64,000 nt of DNA from Arcobacter roscoffensis (GTDB taxonomy: Bacteria > Campylobacterota > Campylobacteria > Campylobacterales > Arcobacteraceae): the NCBI RefSeq assembly GCF_024267655.1, contig NZ_CP100595.1:682001-746000 (forward strand), read 5' to 3'. Below are positions 52,050-63,051 of the stretch, piece by piece. The position numbers and the translations under genes were made by a program. Position 1 is the first letter of the stretch; the number at the start of each line of letters is the position of its first letter. The notes beneath the pieces were generated by a model. The model worked only from the letters and a program-made list of their open reading frames with translations. It made no database searches and had not been told where the DNA came from.

Positions 52050-54668
52050 ATGAGTAACAAATACGAACCATCAAAAGTTGAAGATAACTATTATAAGATT
52101 TGTGAAGATAGAGGTTACTTCGAAATCGATGGAAACAAAGATATACAAGAAGAGGGTAAAAACTTTTCAATTATGATGCCACCACCAAATGTAACAGGTT
52201 CACTACATATTGGTCATGCACTTACATTTACACTACAAGATATTATTACTAGATATAAAAGAATGGACGGGTTTAAAACTTTATGGCAACCTGGAACAGA
52301 CCATGCTGGTATTGCTACTCAAAATGTTGTTGAAAAACAACTTTTAGCTGAAGGTACTACAAAAGAAGAACTTGGAAGAGAAAAGTTCTTAGAGAGAGCT
52401 TGGCTTCAAAAAGAAACTTCTGGTGGAAATATTGTTCATCAGATGAGAAAACTTGGAGTTACTCCTGCTTGGAAAAGAGAGAGATTTACAATGGATGAGG
52501 GTCTTAAAGAGGCTGTTAAAGATGCATTTGTATCTCTTTATAATGATGGACATATCACTCAAAATAACTACATGGTAAACTGGTGTACGCACGATGGTGC
52601 ATTATCTGATATTGAAGTTGAACATGAAGAAGTAAATGGTAAGTTCTACCATATGATTTATAAGTTTGCTGATGGTAGTGGTGAACTTCAAGTAGCAACA
52701 ACTAGACCTGAAACATACTTTGGGGATACAGCTATCATGGTTCACCCTGATGATGAAAGATATACAGACATTATTGGAAAAGAAGTAGTTCTACCTTTAA
52801 CTGATAGAAAAATCAAAGTTATTACAGACTCTCATGTTGATATGGAGTTTGGAACAGGTGTTGTAAAAGTAACTCCAGCTCATGATCAAAATGACTACGA
52901 AGTGGGGAAAAGACATAACTTAGAATTTATCAAGTGTTTTGATGAAGCTGGTATTTTAAATGACTACTGTGGAGAGTTCCAAGGTTTAGAGAGACTTGAA
53001 GCAAGACCAGTTATTGTAAAAGCTTTAGAAAATGCAGGATATATTGTAAAAATAGAAGATCATAAACATCAAGTAGGTCACTGCTATAGATGTAAAAATA
53101 TTGTTGAGCCGTTTATTTCTCAACAATGGTTTTTAAGTGAAAAAGTTGCAAAGTCTTCAATTGAGAAAACAAAAGCACATAACAACTTCCACCCTCAACA
53201 CTGGATTAATTCTTATACTGCATGGATGGATGAGTTAAGACCTTGGTGTATTTCAAGACAATTATGGTGGGGACATAGAATTCCTGTATTTACTTGTAAC
53301 TCATGTAACCATCAATGGGCTGACACAGCAGATGAACCAGAAGCTTGTCCTAAGTGTGGTGAAAAACACTATACTCAAGATCCTGATGTATTAGATACTT
53401 GGTTCTCTTCTGCACTTTGGGCTATGTCACCTCTTGGTTGGGGAAATAATGGGAAATTACCAGAGTTATATGATTTAGAGCAAGATATGAAAGACTTCTA
53501 TCCAAACTCTTTACTTATTACAGGTTTTGATATTATGTTCTTCTGGGTTGCTAGAATGATGATGATGGGTGATCACTTCCAAGGAGAGCTACCATTTAAA
53601 GATATTTATATGCATGCACTTGTAAGAGATGAGCATGGAGCTAAAATGTCTAAATCAAAAGGAAATGTAATTGATCCTCTTGATATGGTTGAAGAACATT
53701 CAGCTGATATTATTAGATTTACATTAGCATACTTAGCAATTCAAGGAAGAGATATTAAGCTTGGAGCTAAAAACTTAGAGCAGTTTAGAAACTTTACAAA
53801 TAAACTTTATAATGCAGCTAATTTCTTAACATTAAATGTTGATACATTTGCTGATTTAAAAGATATTGAGATTAAAACTGCACTTGGTAAATATATGCAA
53901 TCAAGACTTTCTCATGCTGTTGAAGATGTAAGAGAGGCATTAGAAGCATTTAAATTTAATGAAGCAGCTTCAATTCTATATAAATTTGTATGGACTGAGT
54001 TCTGTGATTGGGGTATTGAATACTCTAAGGCTTCAAAAGAATCAATTTCTGAACTAGGAGCTATTTTCAAAGAGACTTTAAAATTAGTTTCTCCATTTAT
54101 GCCATTTATTTCAGATTACTTATATCACAAATTATCAGGAACTTCATTAGAAGATGGAGCAGAATCTTTAATGGTTACTTCATTCCCTAAAGAGATTACA
54201 CAAGATAAAGAAACAGAAGATATGTTTGCAATCATTGAAGAGGCTATTACAGCATTAAGAAGAGCAAAAGTAGTTATTGATATGGGTAACTCAAAAATTG
54301 CAAAAGCTTATATTAAATTAGATAAGCAAATAGACGCTGCTTTAGCAAAACCATTTATTGAAAAACTAGCAAAAGTTGAAGATATTGAGTTTGTAGATGC
54401 AAAAGTTGAAAACTCTATCACAGATGTATCTGATAATTTAGAGGTATATTTACCCACAAGTGAAATTGATATGAGTCCAATTATTGATAAATTAACTAAG
54501 CAAAAAGAGAAAACTCAAAAAGAATTTGATAAACTAAACGGAATGTTATCAAATGAAAGATTTGTTGCAAATGCTCCTGAAGCAGTTGTTGCAGAGAATA
54601 AAAAAGCATTAGAAGATGCAAAAACAAAACTAGAAAAAATTGAAAATGAATTAAAAGCTATTTCTTAA
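52050..54668 (+). CDS. valS: Valyl-tRNA synthetase
   Basis: An 872-residue class I synthetase charging tRNA-Val. HIGH in PPPNVTGSLHIGHALT near 48, KMSKS in GAKMSKSKGNVIDP near 535, zinc-ribbon cysteines CNSCNHQW...CPKCGEKH near 420-445, and the C-terminal coiled-coil arm (about 805-870, KLTKQKEKTQKEFDKL). Complete. A hairpin spans its stop codon. Confidence 0.97.
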   Translation: MSNKYEPSKVEDNYYKICEDRGYFEIDGNKDIQEEGKNFSIMMPPPNVTGSLHIGHALTFTLQDIITRYKRMDGFKTLWQPGTDHAGIATQNVVEKQLLAEGTTKEELGREKFLERAWLQKETSGGNIVHQMRKLGVTPAWKRERFTMDEGLKEAVKDAFVSLYNDGHITQNNYMVNWCTHDGALSDIEVEHEEVNGKFYHMIYKFADGSGELQVATTRPETYFGDTAIMVHPDDERYTDIIGKEVVLPLTDRKIKVITDSHVDMEFGTGVVKVTPAHDQNDYEVGKRHNLEFIKCFDEAGILNDYCGEFQGLERLEARPVIVKALENAGYIVKIEDHKHQVGHCYRCKNIVEPFISQQWFLSEKVAKSSIEKTKAHNNFHPQHWINSYTAWMDELRPWCISRQLWWGHRIPVFTCNSCNHQWADTADEPEACPKCGEKHYTQDPDVLDTWFSSALWAMSPLGWGNNGKLPELYDLEQDMKDFYPNSLLITGFDIMFFWVARMMMMGDHFQGELPFKDIYMHALVRDEHGAKMSKSKGNVIDPLDMVEEHSADIIRFTLAYLAIQGRDIKLGAKNLEQFRNFTNKLYNAANFLTLNVDTFADLKDIEIKTALGKYMQSRLSHAVEDVREALEAFKFNEAASILYKFVWTEFCDWGIEYSKASKESISELGAIFKETLKLVSPFMPFISDYLYHKLSGTSLEDGAESLMVTSFPKEITQDKETEDMFAIIEEAITALRRAKVVIDMGNSKIAKAYIKLDKQIDAALAKPFIEKLAKVEDIEFVDAKVENSITDVSDNLEVYLPTSEIDMSPIIDKLTKQKEKTQKEFDKLNGMLSNERFVANAPEAVVAENKKALEDAKTKLEKIENELKAIS

Positions 54669-54676
54669 TAGCTTTT
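54653..54676 (+). terminator. Hairpin over the valS stop
   Basis: AAAAGCTATT (54653-54662) pairs with AATAGCTTTT (54667-54676), loop TCTT containing the start of the stop codon. The right arm ends in four T. Partial termination before the lipoprotein gene is likely. Confidence 0.6.
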
Positions 54677-54694
54677 AATAAAAAAGGCTTGAAA

Positions 54695-55459
54695 ATGAGA
54701 TTTAAAACAGGTATAAAAGTTTGTCTATTAACACTATTTATTTTTCTTTTTCAAGGCTGTTCTATAAATCAGTCTAGCCTTTCTAGTGCAGTTCAAACTA
54801 ACTCAGCTTCATTAGTTGCAAGTTATAGAAACGAGATTTTAAAAGATTTAAAAGAGTATAAGAAAAAACTTGATTTACGAAATCCTTATGATTTCAATGA
54901 AAAACTTTCAAAGAGTATTTACTCTCAAATAGCTTCAAAACAAGACTATATAAATATCATTCAAGATGGATATAAATTAGAAACGGCAAATGAGTATTTA
55001 TATTATGCTTTTACTCAAAATGATATAGAAAATAGAAATGATTTTTTAATTATTGGTATGTACAAGCTAATCTATAAAGCCTTTGGATTAGAAAATAAAC
55101 ATCAATTTATAGCAAGTCAATACAATAAAAAGTATATGCAAGAGCTTTACACTTATTTACAAGTAATAAGATGGAAAATAAGAGAAAATAAAGACTTCAA
55201 GGGACAATATCTTTTTAATACATGGCAAAATAACTGGCAATTAGAACTTATGAAAAAAAATGATAGTGACTTAAATACTATTAAAAATCTTGAATATATA
55301 AAGAATAAAAAAGAATCAATTTATAGTCATTCAAATTTTTCTTTTGAAACTTTAATGGAAAGAATACTTTTAAATGTAAAATATTCATTAAGACAAGTTG
55401 ATGTTGAACCATATGAATTAAGTATATCAGCTATTAGAAGTTTTGCATTTATAATATAA
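54695..55459 (+). CDS. Probable lipoprotein of unknown function
   Basis: A 254-residue protein with a signal peptide and an approximate lipobox ending in Q-G-C22, so probably lipid-anchored. The mature part is helical and rich in Lys, Tyr and Asn, with no motif I recognise. The ATG at 54695 fits AAAAAGG with 7-base spacing; a TTG two codons earlier is too close to it. It sits between valS and a sensor kinase gene (64-bp gap), and may share a transcript with the latter. Confidence 0.65.
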   Translation: MRFKTGIKVCLLTLFIFLFQGCSINQSSLSSAVQTNSASLVASYRNEILKDLKEYKKKLDLRNPYDFNEKLSKSIYSQIASKQDYINIIQDGYKLETANEYLYYAFTQNDIENRNDFLIIGMYKLIYKAFGLENKHQFIASQYNKKYMQELYTYLQVIRWKIRENKDFKGQYLFNTWQNNWQLELMKKNDSDLNTIKNLEYIKNKKESIYSHSNFSFETLMERILLNVKYSLRQVDVEPYELSISAIRSFAFII

Positions 55460-55523
55460 ACTTATAAAAATAGAAGTTCATTTATTATAAAATATAATAA
55501 CTCCATATTATAGAAGTAATAAA

Positions 55524-57629
55524 ATGAACTACAAAAAAGATACCTACCGCTTTATATCCATATTTACGAGCTTTTTGATTATTGCTGTATTTTTAGCAAG
55601 TTTATATATAGTAAAAAAAGAAAAAACTCTAACAACTGAAATCTATGATTCCTTAGTTGAAGATATCAAAAAAAGTACCCAAACTTTAATAGATAATAAA
55701 AAAAATGCTAACATGGCTATATCGATTCCTTTAGTTCGTGATGCTAGTATAATAAACGCAATTAAAACAAATAATTTTGATTCTTTAGATTTAGAAACCT
55801 TATCTTTACAATTAAGAGAAAACACAAACTATAAAAATTTGTGGATGCATATTTTTGATAAGAACGGAGAGTCTTTATATCGATCATGGCTTAAAAATCA
55901 GAAAGAATTTCCTCAAAGTTCTAAAAAAATAAATTCAAGTAATAAAGAAATAAAGAAATTTATAGAAGTATATGAATTTGGATTAGGTTTTAAAGCAATT
56001 GTACCTATAAAAGAAAATGGTGAAAATATTGCTTATTTAGAATCTATTACCAAGTTTAATTCCATTTCAAAAAGTATAAAATCCCATGGATTTGAAGCTA
56101 TTGTAGTAGCTAATAAAAAATACAAGAATAAGATAAAGTATCCTTTTTCAAAAAAGTTTGTAGGTTCTTATTATGTTGCAAACTTAGATGCTTCTGCAAA
56201 GATATTAGATGATTTAAGTGAAAAAAAAATTGACAAGCTACTACAAATTGGAAATCACTCAATTTATAATGAATATTTATTTACAAAAGTAAAGGTTGAA
56301 AATGATTTAGCTTATATTTTACTTTTTAAAAAGCTTGATACTATTGATACAAAAACTATTAGTGATTTTAAAACTCAAGCTTTTATGTTGATACTTTTTT
56401 TAGTAGTGGTTCTTATTTTTATAATTGTTGTATATTCTTATAGCAATTATATGAAAAACATGAATAAGCTAAATAAAAATTTAATAAGAAGTGTAAGAAA
56501 AATAAAATCACAAAAAAATAAAACTCAACTTCTTTTAGATTCTCAACTAAATATTATTGTTATAACTGATGGTGAAGAGATAATAAACTCAAATCAACAG
56601 TTGCTCAACTTTTTTCCTCAGTTTAAAACACTAAAAGAGTTCAAAAATGAATATACTTGTGTTTGTACTAGGTTTGTTCCTTTTGAGAATGATGAATCAT
56701 ATATCTTAGAAAAAGATTATGATGGATTAAATTGGGCAGAGTATATTTTGGCAAACCCCCAAGGTTCATTTAAGGCTGCTATGTATAATAGTGAAGATGA
56801 ACTTAGACATTTTAAACTAAATGTTTCCCAAAACAATGTGGATAGTTTTATAATTGTAACATTAACTGATATTACACATGAAATCAATTTACAAGAAGAA
56901 TCAAAACAAAAAGATAAGCTAATTTTTCAACAAAATAAAATGGCTTCAATCGCGCAAATGCTTCACAATATTGCACATCAATGGAGACAGCCTCTAAATG
57001 TTATTACTACATCAGCAAGTTCTCTTCAATTTTACAAACAAATGGGAAAACTAGAAGATAATGACTTAGATGAATCATGTAGTCTTATTGTAAGTAAGGC
57101 AAAGTTTTTATCAAATACAATTGAAAACTTTAGAAACTTTTTTGAAATTGATGAGTCTTTACAAAGAAAAAGTATAAGTGAAGTAGTCTTTCAAACAATT
57201 GAATATATTGATAGTATCTTACTTGAAAATAAAATCATATTAGAGTTTGAAGTACAAAATGATTTACAAATAAATATTTACGAAAATGAGTTTAAACAGG
57301 CTTTGTTAAAAGTTTTAGAAAACAGCATTGATTCCCTAAAAAAACAAACAGTGGAAAAAAGAGTTATTTATATTTCAATTAAAGATAAAACTTTATGTAT
57401 AAAAGATTCAGGTGAGGGTGTTGATGAAGAAATCTTAGAAAAGATATTTGAGCCTTATTTCACTACAAAACATAAAGCTCAAGGGGTTGGACTTGGTTTA
57501 TATATGGTTCAAGAGATTCTTACAAAACAAATGAATTTTAAAATAAGTTTGAAAAACTGTGAATTTAAATACAAGGAAGAAACTCTAAAAGGTTTAGAGT
57601 TTAGCGTGGATTTAAAGCAAGACTCTTAA
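55524..57629 (+). CDS. Membrane sensor histidine kinase
   Basis: A 701-residue kinase. First helix about 12-30, extracytoplasmic sensor about 31-285 of Cache-like layout (LWMHIFDKNGESLYRSW), second helix about 288-310, a PAS-like linker about 340-460, coiled coil, then phospho-acceptor H485 in LHNIAHQWRQPLN, N-box LENSIDSL, and the G boxes KDSGEGVDEEI and GVGLGLYM. The HQWRQPLN form of the H-box is very common in Campylobacterota. No response regulator is adjacent. The stop codon overlaps that of the convergent RND gene. Confidence 0.88.
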   Translation: MNYKKDTYRFISIFTSFLIIAVFLASLYIVKKEKTLTTEIYDSLVEDIKKSTQTLIDNKKNANMAISIPLVRDASIINAIKTNNFDSLDLETLSLQLRENTNYKNLWMHIFDKNGESLYRSWLKNQKEFPQSSKKINSSNKEIKKFIEVYEFGLGFKAIVPIKENGENIAYLESITKFNSISKSIKSHGFEAIVVANKKYKNKIKYPFSKKFVGSYYVANLDASAKILDDLSEKKIDKLLQIGNHSIYNEYLFTKVKVENDLAYILLFKKLDTIDTKTISDFKTQAFMLILFLVVVLIFIIVVYSYSNYMKNMNKLNKNLIRSVRKIKSQKNKTQLLLDSQLNIIVITDGEEIINSNQQLLNFFPQFKTLKEFKNEYTCVCTRFVPFENDESYILEKDYDGLNWAEYILANPQGSFKAAMYNSEDELRHFKLNVSQNNVDSFIIVTLTDITHEINLQEESKQKDKLIFQQNKMASIAQMLHNIAHQWRQPLNVITTSASSLQFYKQMGKLEDNDLDESCSLIVSKAKFLSNTIENFRNFFEIDESLQRKSISEVVFQTIEYIDSILLENKIILEFEVQNDLQINIYENEFKQALLKVLENSIDSLKKQTVEKRVIYISIKDKTLCIKDSGEGVDEEILEKIFEPYFTTKHKAQGVGLGLYMVQEILTKQMNFKISLKNCEFKYKEETLKGLEFSVDLKQDS

Positions 57630-57639
57630 GCCTTGCTTT
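57614..57639. terminator. Convergent terminator
   Basis: AAAGCAAG (57614-57621) pairs with CTTGCTTT (57632-57639), followed by more T on the plus strand. It straddles the shared TTAA that provides the stop codons of both convergent genes. Confidence 0.6.
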
Positions 57640-60600
57640 TTCTTAGTTTGTGAGTGATTGTATATAAAACTGGTAAATATATAAGATTTAAAATTGTTCC
57701 CCATAAAAGACCAAAGCCAAGTGATATGGCAATTGGTTGGAAGATAACTGCTTGACCTGTTGGGAAGAATATAAGTGAACTCATACCAATAAGTGTTGTT
57801 ACAGTAGTTATTATAATTGGTCTAAATCTTTTTGTAGCTCTTTGGAATATCTCATTTAGAGTTTTTGCTTTTTTAAGATATGTCATCATAATAATACCAT
57901 CATTAATAACAACTCCAGCAAGCCCTAAAGCTCCAATCATTGAAGGCATTGATAGATTTAATCCCATTATTTTATGACCTATTAAAACTCCTAAAATTGA
58001 GAAAGGAATAATACTCATAACTATAAAAGTTTCTCTAAATGAGTTAAATAAATAAAGCATTGAAAGCATTATTAAAACAAGTGCTAAAGCAGTTGCTAAG
58101 AGCATATCATTTTTAAGATTCTTTTTCTTTTCAGCTTCACCTTTTAGAATTATTCTAATACCATTTTCTTCTATTTTATCAAGTGTTGCTTGTATCTTTT
58201 CAAGTACTTCTGATGCTGTAATAATATCAGGGTCTACATTTGCATAAATATAGAAGTTCTTTTCCCCTTGGTCTTTAATAAGTTGTTCAAAGGCTCTTAA
58301 AGTGTTTATTTCTACAACTTCATATAAAAGTACATTTGTTCCATCATTTAAAGGAATTTGAGTATTTTTAAAGCTTTCAAAATCATCTTTATTTTGTGAT
58401 TTGATTTTAATATCTAACATCTCTTTTTCATCAAAACTCACACCTTTTTTCTTTAATAAATAAAGATTTGAAAGGTATGAACCTACAAATGATTCAGTAA
58501 GTCCAAGTGATTCTCCATAGTTGTTTACTTTTAGTTTTATTTCATCAATACCAAATTTTAAAGAGTTAGATACAGATTTTATTCCTTCAAAACTTTTTAT
58601 TTGATTATGTAACTCTTCAATTGTTTTTATGATTTTTTGATTATCATTTGAAACTAATCCTATTTTTATATCTGATTTTACAGGACCTACTTTTCTTTCT
58701 AATACTGAAATCTCTTCTAAATTATATTTTTCTTTAAACTTTTTCTTCTCAATAAATTTCTTTATTTTTGAAGCAATTTTTTTAGATTTTTCAGTTCTAT
58801 CTCGACCTTCTTCATCATAATAAAAACTCAAATTTGGAGTTACATATTTATCTAAAATATTAGATGGTTTTAGCTTCTTAAGTTCAACAGTCATATACAT
58901 AACATAAGGAAAATTTTCGCTATTTCCTCCTACATCTCGTCTAAAACCTGCAACAGAGTCAATACTTTTTATAGAAAACTCTTCTTCTTTTTTCATAAAC
59001 TCTTGCTCAATTTCTTGAACTATTCTAAACGATTCTTCTAGTGTAGTATTTGCATTTGCTTTTAGTGTAAGTTTTACATCTGAGGCATCAAATTTAGGGA
59101 ATAGTTGAAATTTAGAACTTGTAAATTCATAGAAAGTTAATAGGGGAACCATAATAATAAATATAGTTAAAAATGTCTTTTTCCAGTTCATAAAGAAGTG
59201 AATAATGGCATTGTAAACTTTATTTGCTTTTTCCCATGATGTAACTTTAGCACCGTTTTTTAAAGTATGCGCTGCATGAATAGGTAAAAATAAAAATGAC
59301 TCAATTAGTGAAGCTACAACTAAAGCACTTAAGGCAATAGGAATTAGTTTCATCACCTCTCCCATAGTTCCACTAATCATTAAAATAGGTAAAAATGAGA
59401 AAAGAGTTGTAAGTGAAGCAATAGTTACAGGTTTTACCATCTCACTTGCACCCATAATAGCTGCTTGCTTAGGTGGATGGCCTTCTTCTATATGTTGTTG
59501 AATATTTTCACTTACAACAATAGCATCATCAACTACAATACCAATAGCTATTAAAACCCCAACAAGTGAAATCATATTTATTGTATATCCACTAAAATAC
59601 ATATAAATAGCAGCAATTACAAAGGATGTTGGAATACCAACAGCTATAATTATTGACATTCTAAAGTTAATCAAAATCATTACTAAAATAGTAATAAGTA
59701 TAATTCCTAAAAGAATATTTGATACAACAATATTTAATCTATCAGCAATTCTTTCACTATTATCATCTGCTATAGTGATATTTATATCTGGGTTTTGCTT
59801 CTCTAAATTAGGAAGTAGTTTTTTGATTTGAGTTACTATTGTCAAGGCATCAGCGCTATCAGTTTGCTCAATTGCTAGAGATAAGGCATTTTTACCATTA
59901 AATGAATAAAGAGTAGAAGCGTCTTGATATTTTTTTGCAATAGTAGCAATATCTTTTATGTATATATTTTTATCATTTATTTTGATTAAGGTATTTGCAA
60001 AATCTATTGCATTTTTTGCACCATTATATGTGGAGATATAATAGTGTTTTTTAGGGTCTTCTATTTTTCCTACTGGAAAAATATATGAGATATTTGATAT
60101 TGTATTAAAAATTTCATTTTTATTTAAACCTAAGGCTTCAATCTTTTTATCATTTAGAAGTACCTCAAAATACTTATCCGAATCCCCATAAATAGTAATA
60201 TCATTTATGCCTTCAATACTTAAGATTTTACTTTTTAGATTATCAGCAAAGGGTTTTAACTCATCAGTATTGTATTTTGCTGAAGTTAAAGATATATCAA
60301 CAACCGATCTACTTCTTTCTAGTACATTTACACTTGGTTCATCCATATCTGATGGTAGATTTGATTTTACAAGTGCTATTGTATCTTTTATTTTATTGGC
60401 TTCATTGTATCTGTCTTTTCCTTTTTTAAGCTCTAATACAATAGAAAATCGACCAGGAGATATGACTGTTGTCATATTATCAACACTATCAATATTTTTT
60501 AGATTATCTTCAATCTCAGCAACTGCCATTCTATCGAGAATATCAACAGAAGCACCAGTATATGAACCTCTAATTGAAATCATATCAAGTTCAAAGCTAG

Positions 60601-60718
60601 GGAAAATCTCTTTTGCCGTTTTGTTATAAGACCAAACTCCTATGGCAAAAACTAAAATAAAAAGTGTGTAGTTTACTCTTGAATTATTAACAAAAAATCT
60701 AAGTAATTTATCAAACAT
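57626..60718 (-). CDS. RND-family efflux/export permease
   Basis: A 1030-residue inner-membrane proton-driven transporter of the AcrB/MMPL-like RND superfamily with twelve helices and two large periplasmic loops. The proton-relay acidic pair is intact in GIVVDDAIVVSENIQQHIEEG (TM4), with a matching GVVINDGIIMMTYLKKA in the second half. N-terminus FDKLLRFFVNNSRVNYTLF is typical. No membrane-fusion or outer-membrane component is encoded next to it, so partners must be elsewhere or it works alone. Substrate unknown. It may be read through from lapD, 94 bp upstream. Confidence 0.88.
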   Translation of the reverse strand: MFDKLLRFFVNNSRVNYTLFILVFAIGVWSYNKTAKEIFPSFELDMISIRGSYTGASVDILDRMAVAEIEDNLKNIDSVDNMTTVISPGRFSIVLELKKGKDRYNEANKIKDTIALVKSNLPSDMDEPSVNVLERSRSVVDISLTSAKYNTDELKPFADNLKSKILSIEGINDITIYGDSDKYFEVLLNDKKIEALGLNKNEIFNTISNISYIFPVGKIEDPKKHYYISTYNGAKNAIDFANTLIKINDKNIYIKDIATIAKKYQDASTLYSFNGKNALSLAIEQTDSADALTIVTQIKKLLPNLEKQNPDINITIADDNSERIADRLNIVVSNILLGIILITILVMILINFRMSIIIAVGIPTSFVIAAIYMYFSGYTINMISLVGVLIAIGIVVDDAIVVSENIQQHIEEGHPPKQAAIMGASEMVKPVTIASLTTLFSFLPILMISGTMGEVMKLIPIALSALVVASLIESFLFLPIHAAHTLKNGAKVTSWEKANKVYNAIIHFFMNWKKTFLTIFIIMVPLLTFYEFTSSKFQLFPKFDASDVKLTLKANANTTLEESFRIVQEIEQEFMKKEEEFSIKSIDSVAGFRRDVGGNSENFPYVMYMTVELKKLKPSNILDKYVTPNLSFYYDEEGRDRTEKSKKIASKIKKFIEKKKFKEKYNLEEISVLERKVGPVKSDIKIGLVSNDNQKIIKTIEELHNQIKSFEGIKSVSNSLKFGIDEIKLKVNNYGESLGLTESFVGSYLSNLYLLKKKGVSFDEKEMLDIKIKSQNKDDFESFKNTQIPLNDGTNVLLYEVVEINTLRAFEQLIKDQGEKNFYIYANVDPDIITASEVLEKIQATLDKIEENGIRIILKGEAEKKKNLKNDMLLATALALVLIMLSMLYLFNSFRETFIVMSIIPFSILGVLIGHKIMGLNLSMPSMIGALGLAGVVINDGIIMMTYLKKAKTLNEIFQRATKRFRPIIITTVTTLIGMSSLIFFPTGQAVIFQPIAISLGFGLLWGTILNLIYLPVLYTITHKLRKSKA

Positions 60719-60797
60719 ATATAACCTTCTTTTATAATAAAAAAGAAATTATATTACAGGTTTATTAATCTATTATTAACGTAAGTTTTTTAGTTAA

Positions 60798-60825
60798 AGC
60801 AAGTAGATTTTTTTATCTACTTGCT
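60798..60825 (-). terminator. Stem-loop after lapD
   Basis: AGCAAGTAGAT (60798-60808) pairs perfectly with ATCTACTTGCT (60815-60825), loop of six T. It covers the lapD stop codon; the tail in the minus direction is only moderately T-rich. Confidence 0.6.
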
Positions 60826-63038
60826 CCATATAAATTAAACTTTTTAACAGTTTGTAAGTCGTCATCTTCTTTTACATTCTCAGCAAATACTTTTATATTT
60901 AAAAGTGATGATAGTTCTGCAATTGCTTCCACAAAACTTTGTTTTGAAGGATCATTACAAATATTATTTGTATAGTCTCTAGCTAATCTAATATAGTCTA
61001 AATTAAAGTCTTTGATATTATCAAGAGCAATAAACTTAGTTTCAAATCTTTTGATAATTATTTTTGCATTACATTTATGTATTTCATCTGCAAAGAATTT
61101 AAACTTGTTTACATCTTTAGCTGCTGCATAAGCTGTAATTGAGAATACTAATTGACTTGCAATACTTTTATTTAATGCTAAAGTTTTATCTAGCCATGCA
61201 ATAAATGCGGTATTGTTTATAGATTCTAAAGATAGATTAATAGATATTTCATGTTTTACATTATTGATTATGATATGACTAATTACTTTTTCAATAACTT
61301 TCATATCAAATTGCATAATTTTTTCATACCTTTCAGCAATAGATACAAAGGTACCTATTGGAATATCATTACTATCTTTATCTTTTGCACTTGTAAAGGC
61401 TTCTTGCATTAAGATAGTATTTTCATTTCCTTGCTCAAGTTTTCTTGCATCTGAGATATATTTTACATTAAATTTAGAGTTTTCAATAATGTCAAATACT
61501 AAATCTCTCCAAGACTCCATATCTCTTGATAAGTCATTTTTATCTCTAATATGAGCTTCATTTGAACCAATAATTGTAGCTTTCTCATAAGCTTCATTTG
61601 CTGCTTGAAGCATTTCAGGAGTTGTTCCTATTTGATTAAAAGGAGTTGCTCCCATATGAACTATATCTTTTTTATTGTATTCATTTGAAAGTTTTTCAAA
61701 ATTTTCTTTTAGTTTTTTTGTAAATAAAACAGCATCTTCATATGTGAAGTTTTTACCAATCATTGCAAACTCTGAACCAAAAAACCTATAAGCTTTTGAA
61801 GTGCATTTTTTATTTTCTAGTTTAGTTGATTTTAAAATATTTGCAAATTTTTTAATAAAGTCATTTACTTCTTTGTTTGTATGAGATTTTGCAAAACTTG
61901 CTAAGTCAAATATCTTGATAATAAACACATATCCATCATCTTTGTGAATAAACATATTTTTCATATCTGTTTCAAAACTTTGTTTTAACTCTAAAGATGT
62001 GATTTCATCTTTTGAAAGTTTGTAAGTGATTGATTCAAGATTTTTATTTAGTTTATTGATAATTGCTTCTATTTTTGTAGACATATCATTCATAGCAATT
62101 GCTACATTTTTTATTTCAGTTGTCCAAGGAAGTTCTTTGATTGTATCAAATTTACCAACAGCTATATTATTTGCAAGTTTTTCAATTCTTTTTAGAGGTT
62201 TTAGTAAGTACTGAACAAACACAAATAAAATTATCATTGAGATTATAAAAGCAACAACTGCATAAAGAATAGCCCCTTTAAACTGCTCATACAATTTAGC
62301 ATAAGCTTCACCTGCATTTGCACTTACATAAATCACAGCTGTAGTTTTCCACCCATCAGATATTTCACTATATTTTTCTTCAAGTTTAATAGTAACTAAG
62401 TCTATAAACCATTTTGGTACATAGTCAAACTTTTCTTTTCTAAGGGCTTGAGCAATAACTTTATTTATTGTAAGACTTGCGAAGGTATCAATAGTTTGAC
62501 CCTCATCATTTTGTACTGTAAAATTAAAAGTGATATTACCACCGTTTTTATAATCATTTGCTGGAATAAAAGAGTATTTTTTTTCTTCAAGTGCAAAACC
62601 TAAGTCTTCATCTGTTTTACCATTTTCAAGTTCTGATAACTCTTGAGAGATTTCTAAATCTGATGAGTTTTCTTCAAGTACTCCAAACTCTTTATCAATA
62701 TTAATAGTTTTTATTTTCCAATCTAAACTATCCAAATCAGAAGAAGCTTCAATCAAACTAGATTCACTTATTGTAAAGTGAGCATCCTCAAGTCTTATTT
62801 CTTTATAAAACCCTCTATTTGCAATAGCACTTATTATTGTTCTAATTTCCGCACTATTCTTGTCATGAATTAAAGGTTTTAAAGTCATACCTAGTGATGT
62901 AGCCGTATCTTGTGCTTTTGTGATAGACTCACTTTGTAAATAAGCTTTTGTGTTGTTTACACTTATTATAAAGTTACCAAAAAATATCATGAAAAAGATA
63001 AAGGCAATTATAATATACAACTGTTTTGATAAAGACAT
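60813..63038 (-). CDS. lapD: LapD-like c-di-GMP receptor (degenerate GGDEF-EAL)
   Basis: A 741-residue membrane protein: helix about 8-26, periplasmic LapD/MoxY-type region about 27-255, helix about 257-279, HAMP about 280-330, GGDEF-like about 345-500 with the motif reduced to FGSEF, and EAL-like about 520-741 in which EAL reads EAF and the DDFGxG, lysine and E-G-V-E positions are altered (AENVKED). Catalysis is therefore unlikely and c-di-GMP binding likely, as for LapD, which sequesters LapG when c-di-GMP is high. The periplasmic part is about 90 residues longer than that of Pseudomonas LapD. Located 13 bp behind lapG. Confidence 0.87.
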   Translation of the reverse strand: MSLSKQLYIIIAFIFFMIFFGNFIISVNNTKAYLQSESITKAQDTATSLGMTLKPLIHDKNSAEIRTIISAIANRGFYKEIRLEDAHFTISESSLIEASSDLDSLDWKIKTINIDKEFGVLEENSSDLEISQELSELENGKTDEDLGFALEEKKYSFIPANDYKNGGNITFNFTVQNDEGQTIDTFASLTINKVIAQALRKEKFDYVPKWFIDLVTIKLEEKYSEISDGWKTTAVIYVSANAGEAYAKLYEQFKGAILYAVVAFIISMIILFVFVQYLLKPLKRIEKLANNIAVGKFDTIKELPWTTEIKNVAIAMNDMSTKIEAIINKLNKNLESITYKLSKDEITSLELKQSFETDMKNMFIHKDDGYVFIIKIFDLASFAKSHTNKEVNDFIKKFANILKSTKLENKKCTSKAYRFFGSEFAMIGKNFTYEDAVLFTKKLKENFEKLSNEYNKKDIVHMGATPFNQIGTTPEMLQAANEAYEKATIIGSNEAHIRDKNDLSRDMESWRDLVFDIIENSKFNVKYISDARKLEQGNENTILMQEAFTSAKDKDSNDIPIGTFVSIAERYEKIMQFDMKVIEKVISHIIINNVKHEISINLSLESINNTAFIAWLDKTLALNKSIASQLVFSITAYAAAKDVNKFKFFADEIHKCNAKIIIKRFETKFIALDNIKDFNLDYIRLARDYTNNICNDPSKQSFVEAIAELSSLLNIKVFAENVKEDDDLQTVKKFNLYGASR

Positions 63039-63051
63039 GTTTCTTCCTTTT